Positions 50,953 through 63,491 of a DNA stretch of 64,000 nucleotides are shown piece after piece. The DNA comes from Amphibalanus amphitrite (lineage: Eukaryota; Arthropoda; Thecostraca; Balanomorpha; Balanidae): positions 124,001 to 188,000 of the forward strand of contig NW_024882710.1 of assembly GCF_019059575.1 (NCBI RefSeq). The letters are read 5' to 3'. The translations under genes were made by a program, and so were the position numbers. Under the pieces are notes generated by a model. The model ran no database searches. It was not told the DNA's origin and saw only the letters and a list, made by a program, of their open reading frames with translations. Every line of letters begins with the position of its first letter. Position 1 is the stretch's first letter.

Positions 50953-52250
50953 TTTCTGGTCCCTAAAAAGCTGTTTCTGGCACCTAATTGCTGATCAGCC
51001 CCAAAATGCTTATTCGACCCTAATATCTGAATCTGGCACCTAATTGCTTCCACACAGCCTAAAGTTGCCAGATCGTCTAGTTGAACTCCGTATTTGCTGT
51101 TTGCTGATTCAGCACCAAAACCAAAACATCCAGCACCTATTTTATTCCACGTTTGCCTACCTAATTCGCGTTATCTTCCTGATTTTATGTATCCTAACAA
51201 ACATGAACGTTGCATTCGGTGATGTCAAGTGCCATTTTCGCCAGTGGAGATAATGATTAATGCCATTTCTAGCCAAAAGAGAATCACTAGCCAGCTATGG
51301 TGCAGCATACCAAGACGCTCCTATACCAGCCCGCTATGTAGAGATTATTGCACCCTCAGCCATTTTAACGTGAAAAGTTTGGATCCGTCACTTCCAGCCA
51401 GGCTCTCAGGTCATAAACTGGAGTAAAGCAAAATGTCAACTCTGAACAGACATGCCACGCAACCGGCCCTCTTTTCAATATTATTAGCTTTCTGGCTTTC
51501 TGCAATCATCGTCTGACTCCATCTCGATCAAACGCAGCGTCCGGTTTCTACAGGGGCGTTTGACTGACCGGCCACACAATAACCAAAAACAAAATCAAAG
51601 CTTCATGCACACATAAGCAAGAAACGGATGAAAAAGGCACAACCACGGCATAACTTATACCGTGGCACAACTCTGCGCGGCAAACAACGGACAATGTCCC
51701 ACGCAAGATCCCGCGTTTCTTCAGCGGCCTTGAACGGAATGAAAACATTACATTTCTTTTTTGGAGCTATCTGATGACGTCAAAAAATACAATACCCGTT
51801 TTAATGGTCAAAATCGAGACAATAACTCACAAAAATGTTTCCCTTTAAGCATTACAAATAAATACTTTTTAATATTTAAATGACATTGTTTTTTCAAACA
51901 AATCAATATTATTTGCTTACTTAAACGTCATATACAATGCTGAGATCACTACGGGGCTGTCTTAGAGTGTAGCTGCACTGGCAACCTTTAGGCTAGACTC
52001 CAGGGGTCATTATACCAGAACAACATGATTCTACCAGCCAGTAGTTCATTTTTCTGCTAGATTGGTGCTACGCTCAGCATTTAGGTGCCAGATTCAGAAA
52101 AAAGAGTAAGGCGTACCGATGAATAGGTGCCAGAAACAGCTAATTAAGGTCATTTTCCATGATTGGTGCTGGTATCCACCAAATAGGTGCTGAGGACCAA
52201 TTTTGGGGCGAGTCAGCTTTTAGGTGCCAGAAATAGCTTTTCTGGGACGC
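50953..52250. repeat. Fold-back element with GGCACCTA motifs
   Basis: The left arm (50953-51008) reads CTAAAAAGCTGTTTCTGGCA then CCTAATTGCTGATCAGCCCCAAAA. The right arm (52199-52250), inverted, reads CAGAAAAGCTATTTCTGGCA then CCTAAAAGCTGACTCGCCCCAAAA. Further GGCACCTA or TAGGTGCC copies lie inside both ends, for example near 51035 and 52083-52130. About 900 AT-rich bases between them have no clear coding content. Confidence 0.7.
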
Positions 52251-55200
52251 AATTAAATGGCGTCCTTTTGTAAGTAAATGACATCATCTCCGTCAGAAAA
52301 CATAGACGGAACCGCTTTGCTCATACGCAACGAACCCACCCAGCGTCAGGAAAGCAGACGACGCAAAAACGCTCTCCCTTTTTCAATTTTACCCAGCTGT
52401 TCCCGGCATCATTCATTCACCCCTCCTTCTCTAATGGACTGTGATGACCCAGCAGTCGCACTAGGCCGCGCTGGCGCCACATGGACGGCCCAAACAGGGC
52501 GGGGGTGTTAGAGGGAGTCAGAGAGGCAAGGCGACGAACGGGGAGGGTGCGGCGGGAATGGACAGGGAGGGATGGAGTGAGGGGTGGGTCGGACGGACGG
52601 GGGACCTGCCACGACTCTCAGCTGCTAAATACATCTCCCGCCGACCAAACGAAAGGCTCAGGATCGAGCGCAGTGCTCCTATGCTCCAGGTTTGGTCCGG
52701 CCACCACAGCTGCGGAGCATCAGTCCTAACTGCCGTTACAGACGCCACAGAGGTGCGACGATCGACCCGCGGTGGGCCGCGCCGTGGCACCGGGTACGGT
52801 CCGAGGACGATATCGCTCGCCCGAACAGCAGCGATAACACGAAATCGCCGGTCGATGCCTCCTGGGAAGACATTGGCGCTAGAGAGCTCGCACGTGTTCG
52901 CATTGGTCCATAAGGGCGTGGCTGAAGGTCAGCTGTATTATGTAACTCGAAAAAGTACATTCAAAATAATGACCGAAGGGGACCATCATCTGCCTACCTC
53001 CCACCACGCTGCTACTCGCTCTCTCCGAGGGCGCCAGCACTCGACATTCGAGCGGCCCCTGACTCATCCTCCCCCCTCTATCGTACCGTCATGGTGACGT
53101 CACCGTTGGCGTCCGACAGCCGCCGCTCATTGCTGTCAGAGTTCATTACCCATCGCCCTCCCCGTGCCATCACACACCAACCGTCCCGGGAAACACTCGT
53201 TCATCCACCACAAGATTCTTTTATGAGTTTCAGCCTTATGACCTCAGCCACTCTACCTTTATAAGCACCTATATTATATAGACCTATATTATATAGACCT
53301 GCGGGAGAAGCGAAGCAGCCTGACAGCGGTGGCAGAGCGCTGGCCGTCCGAACTCTCAGGCGCGGCGGGGCGGTGGCGTGCTCCACCCGGCCGGCCACGT
53401 GCGGTCGGCGGCTCTACTCGACTCGACACGGTGCTGGTCGGACCAGAACCGGTCTCTGACGGCGCCGGCCAGTTCAGACCGGGTGCAGGCCAGACCAGGA
53501 CCGTGGCACACATCGGGCCGGCCCGCAAGGTCACGGCCGCCGCCCGAGCTGGGAGATGGGCTATGAACGGGAGACAGGTGGCGGGCGATGGACGATGATC
53601 ACGGAAGATGCAGGAGACGAGCGATAGTTGATGAACGCCCGACGATGGAGTGTAGGGCGTGTGACCGAAAACCAGACCTGCTCCACCGCTCCTGGCTAGC
53701 CGGTGTATCCCATATTGAATAGAATATCATATTCAGCTGGCAGTCGCAGCGGCAACTGCCAACCTAATATCATTCAATCACGCAGCTGTAACACTGCCCA
53801 TAAAAGTCACCACACTGACACAAATTATACAACAGGTCCATGGATCCCTCACGACCGTTATTTTCGTGTCACTTACGTAAGAGACCAGTAAGAGACTATG
53901 AATTGGCGACCGCTGGATAACTTCGATCCCCTGAACGTAGTAAATTAACAGGTAGTTTTAACAGCAGGGAGGCCAGTCAAGATCGAGGCTAGGTATTGGG
54001 ACAGAGGGGTAGAGGTGTAGGGTTGGACTGGAGAAAAACCAGAGTGGTGAGAGGTGATTGGGGGGGGGGGGGGGTGATAGCCATTCCAGACATTTCCACC
54101 CTTCCGCGAATATGGAGCAGCAGGGCCGGGTTGGATGGAAAGCGACACCTGTTAAAACAGCGGACGCCTGGCTGAGTGAGGAACCTGATCTACCGCAGCT
54201 GCTTTACAGCGAGATCAGACCTCCCTCGACCCACATACGACAGCAAAGAACGCACTCCAAAGAAGCCATAGATAAGGCTTCGGCGGGAAAGCCAATTCTG
54301 TAATCTTAGCGATCCCGGGATCCCCATAAAGGAATACTGAATGTCGCACTCGCTGCGCGACGCTTCTCTTCAAAAACATCAACAAATGAAAATTGGTCGA
54401 GAGTCGGTCCAATGCTGACAGCATCATAAAAACGTTTTGTCCTGATCTGATCTACTTCCCGACAGCAAAAATGCGCAATTAGGAGAGCATAAGCCGGAGA
54501 CACCGAGAGCGGCAGAGAAATTCAGGCGACTTTACCTTATTACTACTAGTAAAGTAATCTTGACTTTACCTGCCAAGTCGCAAACATCAACAGAGTCTCA
54601 TCCGCAAAGGAAGCTATTTGCGGCTGAATAATAACACGGCAAGTAACTGAAGCTATGATGTGGTACATTTCAATAAGCAACGCATCAATGCACAAACTCA
54701 CAAAACCAATCTTCAAAAATATCACAAACAGACCGGCAAGTCAACAGCTAACCGAACCCAAACAGGATTCGGAGCGCTGCGTTCAATACGGAACCCATCA
54801 GCTGCCGCCGTCTCACTGAGGAGGTGGCGGTAGCTGGCCACCCCTCTCTGAAACGGTGCACCGTCTGTCCTCACCCTACTGTCGGCCCCCTACCGACCGA
54901 ACCGACCCACGGCGGGCCGGGGAGGGAGCCGCTGCCGTCGCCTCCGCAGACTCACGGCAGGCCGAGCGGGAGGGTGCGAGTCTCGACACACCGGAGCGGA
55001 GGGGAGACGGTGGCAGACACCGCCGGTAGTGGTTCGAGCGCGGCAGGCACAGAACAGCTGAAGTTCTGATAGTCTGGGACAAATAACCCCTGGACAGGTT
55101 TTCGATTCATACTAGGTTAGTAATATTCTCCTTTTCGTGCGTGAAAGTGTGAAAAGAGAGTATCTCTCTTTACCAGCGCACGCTCACAGACTAGCGTCGC

Positions 55201-58157
55201 CGCTGATATGACGTCATCACGTAACGATGTCACAGGCTGTCACCACCACCGATAGCCACAATCAATCATGGCACTCAGGCGGCCGATATTGGACTAGTGA
55301 CGTCATTATCCATCAGCCAATACGGCTATCAGTCCGAGCTAGGCCCGCTCAGGGCAGCAGTCTCGAAATTCGGGTCGATCCCGTAGAGACTCACGATTCA
55401 TCCGAGTGTTTTAGCCCCTGGCATATGGCAGCTGTTACACACATATATTTTCGTATCTAGCTGACATATAGTTATGCTCGAGGCAATAATGTAAGCTATT
55501 ATCACTAGTTAAGCAATCGCTGTCATGATGGCTTGTAAAATCAGGCAAAATCGGTTCTGTTTCAATAATAACTGACTACAAGGACTGATGCGATTTTAAG
55601 TTTCAACCAGGATCAATTGAACAGAGTTCAGAGATGATGGCTATTTGAATGCACTTTAATGAGCAAAATAAATCAAATAGCTTCATTTCGGGTGATTGGG
55701 TTGTGAAAATCATTTGAGGAGCTTGATCAAGGCAGCCTGTCACCCTGTCGGCTTCGCCTCTTGCCTCTTGCCAGATTGTAAAAGCATTACCACGTTGGCA
55801 TTAAACACACTTAAAACGTGTTTAAAATATAGTACAATAATTCAACTCTTTCTCCAATGTTCCGAGGCACTGCGTTAGACATCAGGCCCAAAGGCAGTGG
55901 TTCGCACTTCCCAACATCGCCCTACGCCGCCGCCGGGATTCATTCAGCACCATGCCCTCCGGAACAGCATACCTTCAGGCGCCAACAACTAGCGACATCT
56001 ATTGGCAATTATTGGCACCCTGACGAGTCATTGTGTACTCGGGAATATGCTGCAAAAGGCCGTCGAACGGTAGCTGATCACTGATCGGCGACATGCTTTA
56101 CCTAAAGATAGTATTCCCGAGTCTAATTTGGCCTCGATGAATTTTTCAGCGAGGATTAAGGCAGAATGGCGACAGAACAAGCCAAGATCAAGTATACCAC
56201 CGCCCACCATCTAGACTGTTGGGCTTGGACTCGCAGTCGTCATGAATGATGAAACTTCAATTCAAGCTTATGTAATGCTACATCTGCAGACCATATCACT
56301 CATAAAACATCCAACATGTTAAACGCATGAATAAAACGTGGTAAATTCACAACAGCTGAAATGTTGAGCCACTAAACTTTATGAGGCTGAATAACAAGAA
56401 CATGCATGCAGTGTTGAACACTTGACTGAATAGTGAATTCAGAAGCACCCAACGCTTTGCACGTCCCCACCGTAGCAACACAGTGTAGCCATTTGAGGAT
56501 ATGCACCTGGAACAATGTAGGCACGCCACATCTGCGAAATGTCGCGCAGAATCTCTACAGCTGCGCTGTGCGACCTTTTGGTCTTGTGTGATATACAGCG
56601 ATGCATATTTAGCCGGATCGTAAAGGTCGACCTGTGGTGGCTTCCGAAGCCCTGCACCGTTGGAAAATGACATGTGAATCCTGAACAACCACCCCACTGT
56701 CTCACAAGCCATGACAGACGCATGTCTGATGTCAGCTCCTGTTGTCAGGACGGCCATTGACAATAAACGCTCAAATATCGGGGGACATCTACCCCATATT
56801 TCATAAATACCGGGATATTCACATGCGGAAGACGACAGCACGGCCCAGGAACGCAGACATTAACGTCAGTAAGAAAATTAAATAAAGTCAATCACGTTAA
56901 CTTCCTTTACTGTATGCCTGGCCTATTCAAATACATTAGCCAGAGGGGTGTGGTAATAACTGGTGTAAGCAAATTGACCACGGTCAAAAATGCATTACCA
57001 GAATGCACTTAAGCGAACATTTTGGGATGGTCTCGTTCCTAAGTCGGCTAAGAGCTTCGGTCCAGAAAATAAATTTATCGTTGGCATACAGTAAAATACA
57101 TACCAAACTCGGCCGGTGATAAATTTTCAAGACCTCAGTCCTTACTGATTTTTGAACTCGGCCTTCGGCCTCGTTCAAAAATCCAGTAAGGACCTCGGTC
57201 TTGAAAATTTATTTACACCGGCCTCGTTCAGTATTATATAATACCTCCACTTCGAATTAAGTTTCAATGCAAAAACGCCCTGGTGCCGTCACCTCAGCCA
57301 TTGCATCGGGAGTCCCATCGGGTGAATTTGGAACAGTATCGGCTCATCCAGCTCATCCGTAGACGAGCAAAACGCCTTTACCCATATATGAGCTCCATTT
57401 GGCAGCATATCCCATACAAATCTTTCACACATTCTATCAAGCAGATCGGGAGTGCTTCTGCAAGCATGCAGTTGCGTACTTACGGTAGGGACTCACATCC
57501 ATGGCCCTCCTCTGCAGGCGAATAAATGAGGATCACTCTACAGCAGATCCCGTCTGAGCTGCCTTACGCAAACGGCGGGGCGTGCTGGTCCGGCGGCACG
57601 CACTGGCCGCTCTGATAGATGCCGTGTCGACCCGCTATCTGATCGCTCCGGCGGCAGCCCCGGCGCCGGCCGCCCCACGCACCATCACCCGGCTATGGAG
57701 GTAATTAATCGAGTTTAGCTTTTTTTTGTGTGGGGCGCGCCCTCAGCGGGACCTCACATCCATTTGAACTAACACGCAGAATTAATTAATTTCATTTGAC
57801 GGCCGCCACCGGCGCGGCAGCGGCTCGTAGGGAGAGGTATTCAATCTGAGTGTCAATATTGAGACAGTTATGTTTCGTCATTGTTACCCGGGTCCCTGTG
57901 TGTTCTCAGGGTCGCACCAAACCATGGGGGCGCTGGTCCTGGAGAGTGGAGAGGCCCCGAGATCTCAGTACGATAGATCAGTATAAAACTTTGCAACAGA
58001 ACCTTGCAAGGCCAGTTGAGAAGTGTACGACCGACCGGGTAGGGCGAGCGGTGACACCTGTCGCTGTGCCCCAATAAGGTTGGCAGGTCGCCGGGGCAGT
58101 AAAGCCTTGGCCGTGAGTGTGGACCAGTGACCCAGGGCCAGTAGTCACAGATATATT
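52251..58157. other. Gene-free region with GC-rich islands
   Basis: No coding exon can be supported. GC-rich patches occur at about 52450-53100, 53300-53600, 54830-55050 and 57545-57680, with AT-rich sequence between. A 17-base duplication (CCTATATTATATAGA) lies near 53267-53299 and a G-run at 54060-54073. The islands may be regulatory or exons of an unidentified non-coding transcript. Confidence 0.35.
57113..57232. repeat. Long palindrome centred on GGCCTTCGGCC
   Basis: CTCGGCCGGTGATAAATTTT then CAAGACCTC.GTCCTTACTG is mirrored by CAGTAAGGACCTCGGTCTTG then AAAATTTATTTACACCGGCC. Arms of about 55 bases carry a few mismatches and small bulges. The central bases GGCCTTCGGCC are identical to those of the palindrome at 13451-13562, although the arms differ. 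Confidence 0.85.
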
Positions 58158-59123
58158 TACAGGGTGCGGAAAAAGTTCTGTCATATGCATGCTAATCTCG
58201 CTTACGAGCGCTGCGGTTGAGTTCTGGGCAGCGAATAGCCGCAGGCGTGACCTTCGGTGACCTAGCCACCTGGCCGGAGGGCAGAAACTACCAGCTGTTC
58301 ACGGTCAGTCATGAAAAGGCAGGCTAAACGACGCCTCGTCGTTGGGTGCCTGCGCGCGGCGGCCAAATCGGGAATGACCGATAAGCAGGTTACGGCAAAG
58401 TGTGGAGTCACCTGGCGAACAGTCATGCGCATTAAAGCCAAAATACGAGCAGGGGAGACCAAGGGGGAGACTGTCGATCCGATGGTTCGATTCAATCCGG
58501 TTAATAAACATCCACAGAAAGTGATGGTGCTCGGCGTGGTGGGTTCGGACGGCAAGAAGTGCCCGATGCTCTTCATTGACGTCAATGAGAAGGTGAAGAG
58601 GGTGGTGTACGAACGTCTCCTGAACAATGACGTCATCCCATGGATCCTGAAGACCTATCCACTCGGCAATTTTGTGCTCCAGCAGGACGGAGCGCCCGCG
58701 CACACTGCAAGTTCCACCCAGCAGAAGCTGACGGAAGAGCTCGGGGGAGGCCCATTTCTGGCGCAGGGAGATGTGGCCTCCTCAGTCACCCGACCTGAAC
58801 TCCCTCGACTACGGCATCTGGAGCGTATTGAAGGAGGAGGTCCAGGGAGTGTCCCATCCTTATGTGGAGGCTCTCAAGGCGCACATCGTGAAGACGTGGG
58901 AGGCGATGGACCCCGCCTACATCTTCAAGACATGCCAGTCTTTTCACCCCTGTGTGGAGAAGGTCATCACCGCTGAGGGGGGTTATATTGAGTGAGGGGG
59001 GAGTGAAAGCATGTGGTAAGATGAGGCAAACCAGTGTTTGGTGGTTTTATTAAATATAGCTGCTCAGGTTGCATTTGTTTGTGGAAATGCGGAGATATGA
59101 CAGAACTTTTTCCGCACCCTGTA
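58158..59123 (+). mobile_element. Degraded mariner-like (Tc1/mariner) element
   Basis: Perfect inverted ends, CAGGGTGCGGAAAAAGTTCT then GTCATAT, run inward from 58160 and from 59121. TA target duplications at 58158-58159 and 59122-59123 flank them. Plus-strand frames from 58311 encode an N-terminal helix-turn-helix (KQVTAKCGVTWRTVMRIKAK) and the catalytic-core blocks GVVGSDGKKCP and LQQDGAPAHTA; a frameshift follows near 58760. A second frame gives WPPQSPDLNSLDYGIW. Between the helix-turn-helix and core, most of the linker and the first catalytic aspartate region are missing, so the copy is inactive. Confidence 0.9.
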
Positions 59124-62100
59124 CACTTCTACGGCCGACATGGCACTTCTGCAAAATGTAATGTCTCGAGTCCTTGACCTCATGGCTGGACAACAGCTTC
59201 GGTGGGAGAGCTTGGGTCCAGGAAAACGGCAAACACTCCCCGGCAAGTGTTCAACCACAGATAAGTTCACCTTTTTATTCATTTTTTCATGGCAAGGACC
59301 TACCATACGCTGTCTGGAACAATAAAAAGTTTGTAAGTTTTCCAGAAAAAGAAACGCCGTAGGAGCGACCCTTCAGGCCCGTCAGCTTTACAAGAGACGC
59401 TGTCAAGAGACCACAGCTTCCGGGTGGGAGGCCAGTGCGTTTTCTTTTGCCGAGAGAACACATGTTGTCTGGGTGCCAGACCGCAGCGGGAGCTCGGGGA
59501 GAGGCAGTAGTATTGGGACCAGAGCAGAGCAGAGCAGCACCAGTCACCTGTTGGACTAGATGGACCAGGGACGAGAAAAGAGTAGTGTTGACTACAGTGA
59601 AAATAGCGAATCCCGGGCCAGGGAAATTCTAGATGAGTAGCATGTCTTTTACACAAACGATCGATAACCCTCAACTAGGTTACGGATATCGCACATCACG
59701 GCTCACTTTCCAGATTATGAAGACTATCATTTCATCGGAAGCGCTGCTACATCCTCATCTCCGATCAGTAACGGGTCCGACACACGAGTGAAAGCCAACG
59801 AGAGCGAAAGGACAGAGCAACGCGAGCGGTCGACCACAGGAAGCAGCCACAAAAACCACCGCGGCCGGCGGCTCCCACGTGACGCTCTGGGCCGCGCCGG
59901 GCCGGCGCCACACCGCGCCAGGGACACCGGAGACGGCACTCAGGCGCCCACGCACTCTCTCACCAGTGCGCGTCATGCGTGCACGGCTGCAGAGGGTGTG
60001 CAACACGTGTGTGCACCGTGCACCGCGTGCATGGCCGGGAGCGCCGGCGGCGGTCGGAGGCGGCGCTTCATCACCGTTCCGCCGGCGCGGCCGCCGGGAC
60101 ATGCCGTAATTGCCGCCGGCACCATTATAAACACACACACTGCACGGCGGCGGCGGTGGTGGTGCGCACAGGACAAACACGGCGCGGGCACCGGCGCGGC
60201 GGGCGTCAGCTGTCTGGGGCTGCTGCCAGCGGGAGCGGGCACAGCCGGGGCTGGGCTGAGAGACGCTGGGGTAATCCATTTGCGGCCGGCCCGAGTGGCT
60301 CTAGGGTGGCCTGGCAGCCCGGGCCAGACACTCCCGCCTCCCCAGGGCCCGCGGCACCTGTTCATCAGGAACGAGAGGCGCATGCAACATTGATACCTGA
60401 ATGGCGTCATGATTGCATTTTATCGCAGCGCATTAGTGATCCAGGTCAATACAGGATGTAGGTTAATTTGATTGGTGGGCTCACGGCATTATCTGTTAAC
60501 CTATCTCGGTAGCTTATCGGCTTGTTCTAGATCAGGATTTATCCCCCCTGGCGAGTGATAAGGCAAAACCAGCGGCAACTGTGAAGCTACGTTCAAGTGA
60601 ATGGAAAACGTCCGATATTATTGCCAGATACGAGAGATTGCATCAAATGACTGCAATGGTTACGCAGCGACCATAGTTATTCATTCGCCTAATACATATT
60701 TAGTTTAGAAAAACTGCATTAACCGCCTGATTGACATTCGTTATTGGTGCATTACCCACAAAGTAAAACAAGAAAGAGCCAAATCAAGAAGAATCAGCAC
60801 AAGAGGCCCTATATTACAGCCGAGTTTAGCGTAAATAGCTTCATGCAAATACGCCAGTCATTATCAAACGAAACTATTAATCAGCAGCCTAATCGCAAAA
60901 TTAATCAAATCGACAATGGCCATTGATCAATGGATTAATCAGTAAAACAATCACAATGAGGTCACGAAGAAGTAAGTAGAGCGAGGAGAGAAAACAGCTA
61001 TACGACGCCAAATATTCAAAGATTTACAAAAGCCTTATCAATATAAAAGCTTAAAAAATGAGCAGAACTGAAGGAGTAAAGCACGGACGTCATTCGACAG
61101 ACAAGGCTGACAGCCGACAGGGTCTGGGGGAGAGGGCGGGGGGGGGGGGGGGGGTGGACTGGGGGGGGGGGCAGGCGGCGACAGACGCGTGACGGGCTTG
61201 CAAAGCTCGCTAATGGCTGTCGCGACGTCACAATCGACGATGAGGTGGTGATGGCCTGGGAGGGCCTCACACCCACACCCGTTGGTCCTGAGCAGTGAGC
61301 ACTGAGACCTACCCTCGAGGGGAACGGGAAAGGGGACCACAAGGGGACGAGAAAATGGGAGAAAATAAAGGAAGACAGGGAGACCATAATCAAAAGCTGA
61401 CCGAGTACAGCCATGAAAAATCAATGGTCACCGAAAGAAGCCGAATGAAGTCACCAGTTGATCCAATAAATTGATGGCGTCACTAGCCGCCAAATCGCAC
61501 CCGGACATTGATGATGGCGCACGAAAAATAAACAGGAGCGCAATCGCCAAGCAAACAGCAGGACAGGCGGCAGGCACGGCAGCCAAGAAAAACTGCCCGA
61601 TACGTCTGCACCTTCCGCGAAGCTAGCAGTTTACACATGTCACAAACAAACCAAAAACATCCCGCGCAGTCCACGGCGTGCTTGCTTTGCCGGGAGTTCA
61701 GTAGTACGGATCATACATATCCGGAGCACAGTGTAGTGCCAACGTTCGGTGGCCGGAGGACCGGACTTACGAGCGAAGATACTCGGATGGGTCGGGAAAA
61801 TGACAACCCACGACCGTTGCCAGGAGAAGACATGATAAACAGCCTGCTCTGGCACGGGGCCGCCCAGGTGGACCACCGAGGCCGACCCCACGGTCTGCGC
61901 GCGTCCCCTGTCATCCAGCAATGCGACCGAGTCAGAGGGATGACCCGGGACCCGGCCGGACACAGCCGCGCCGGGGTGACACACCGCGCGGTTATGGCTC
62001 ATGACAGACGGCGACGAGACAGGGAGAGCGTGAGTTAATCTCAGCGAAGATGAAGACTAGACGAATGCGACACGCAGTATCGTGTCAGGCGTCAACTCTG

Positions 62101-62187
62101 ACAGAAACGTTATCCAATTCTCACTGTCGTCAGAATGGCACCGGACATGTGTTAAGTTAACGCCAATTACACCATTTTCGATGGATT
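59124..62187. other. Gene-free region with a GC island and an AT-rich homeodomain-site cluster
   Basis: No coding exon is supported. A CpG-rich island spans about 59780-60370. From about 60640 to 60960 the sequence is AT-rich and dense in TAAT/ATTA and TGATTAAT-like words. G-runs lie at 61138-61171. Open frames on both strands at 61637-62038 have no family resemblance. Confidence 0.35.
60640..60960. promoter_or_regulatory. Candidate cis-regulatory module dense in homeodomain-like sites
   Basis: Within about 320 bases there are many ATTA/TAAT cores, including ACTATTAATCAGC, AAAATTAATCAAATC, CCATTGATCAATGG and GGATTAATCAG, plus CATAAA-like and CCAAT-like words. TAATC and TGAT(T/G)AT words resemble Otd/Bicoid- and Exd/Hox-type sites. 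This rests on motif density alone in AT-rich DNA, so chance is a real alternative. Confidence 0.3.
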
Positions 62188-63137
62188 TTAACCCTCGCCC
62201 GTAAACGGCGATCTGCCACCTTCGCCCATGCAGGGGGGGGGGGGGTTGGTGCGACCCCCCCCTTGGCGTTTGAAAACGGAGCGTCGTAGAGCTTAGCGGA
62301 AAAGACCAACGGATTGCTCTCGCCGAGATCTCGCGATTGGTGGTATATTTTGGGTCCTAGGTCAACATTTGACCTACTTTTGACCGGTCAAAGGTCAAAT
62401 TTTCGGAAAAATATACTTTTTCAACTTTTAGCGGCGATTGCGGCAAAACGGTGGGAGATATCGACTTGAAACCTTCACTATCGTGTTCCTTGATCAATTC
62501 TCTATCGTTTGGTATGTATTTCGTTTCCCTAGCTCTAAAAATGGCGCGTTGGGAGCGCCGGAAGTCGGCAAGGTCACAGTCGGCGGCAGAAATTCGAAAA
62601 ATCAAAATTTAAATTTTTGAAATCTGATTGTATTTTTGGATTTGGGAGGTCCATTTGCTCCCTATAGAAGCTAATATTGCTGCATATTCCCATTGAGGTG
62701 ACAAGAATTAGCAAAATAGTGGTTCGGGCGCTTTTCAAAAATAGTACCGGACGCTGTTCCTCTTGTGACGTCATAGCTCCGTGACCTGACCTGACCCGGT
62801 CAAGTTTCTTATACCATATGATAGCCAATACTTGCCCTAACATGCATGGGAAGTTTCATCACGATCCATCAACCGATCTCCGTACCACCGGCAGGAAACC
62901 TCGGGCGTTGGCACTCAGTTTGTGAAAATCCGGCCGGAGGCTGTTCCCTTTGTGACGTCATAACTCCGTGACCTGACATGACCCGGTCAAATTTTTTTTA
63001 TCAAAAGATGCGCAAGGTTTGCCCCATAAGGTACCCAAAATTTGGCGGCGCTGTGCGCCGCCGTTTTTGCACTATTTCCGAAAAACCTCAGGGGGGGGGG
63101 GGTTGCACCAACCCCCCCCTACATGGGCGAGGGTTAA
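62188..63137. mobile_element. TTAA-flanked non-autonomous transposon (piggyBac-like MITE), copy 2
   Basis: The left end TTAACCCTCGCCC and the right end GGGCGAGGGTTAA mirror each other. Just inside both ends sits GCCCATG or its complement CATGGGC, then a G-run, GGTTG.TGC.A and a C-run, so each end can also fold on itself. The 950-base interior carries two direct copies of a segment with TTGTGACGTCATA.CTCCGTGACCTGAC (62763 and 62951). No transposase frame is present. Confidence 0.8.
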
Positions 63138-63491
63138 GACAAATGAAGTCCAATTTAAAACAGTTGATTTCTGAATTAAAACAATTGACAGGCGGGTTAA
63201 AACACGTGACATTCAGCTTAAAACAACTGACATGCTATTTAAAATAAATGACAAGCAAATTAATATACATGAAATGCAATTTAATCATAAAATTATAGTT
63301 ACTTCAAGCTATGCTGAATAATTATGTTTTAGTGCAAATAGAATAAACAATGTGTTTGACTACATATTTGCAATTGTGACAGTTCGTAGAACTTTAACAT
63401 AGCAATGCATTATTGGATTAAAAATTCAAAATGACTGGCGTTAGAGCTTCCATACGATGACATTGAATCCTACACTACACTGTCCTTCTTC
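63138..63491. other. Short AT-rich spacer between two TTAA elements
   Basis: The first 130 bases repeat a loose TTTAAAACA.TTGACA.GC.AAT unit about every 23 bases, a degenerate minisatellite (about 63145-63280). Nothing else is recognised. Confidence 0.5.

Noticed and set aside
59755..60461. Overlapping 145-201-codon frames on both strands in the 59.8-60.4 kb CpG island
   Set aside because: Frames are open on several phases at once, as expected from GC content. Ala/Arg/Gly composition, no motif and no plausible splice structure.
61637..62038. Plus-strand 133-codon frame and a minus-strand 120-codon frame over the same bases
   Set aside because: Both strands are open together, neither has a recognisable motif or splice context, and neighbouring DNA is non-coding.
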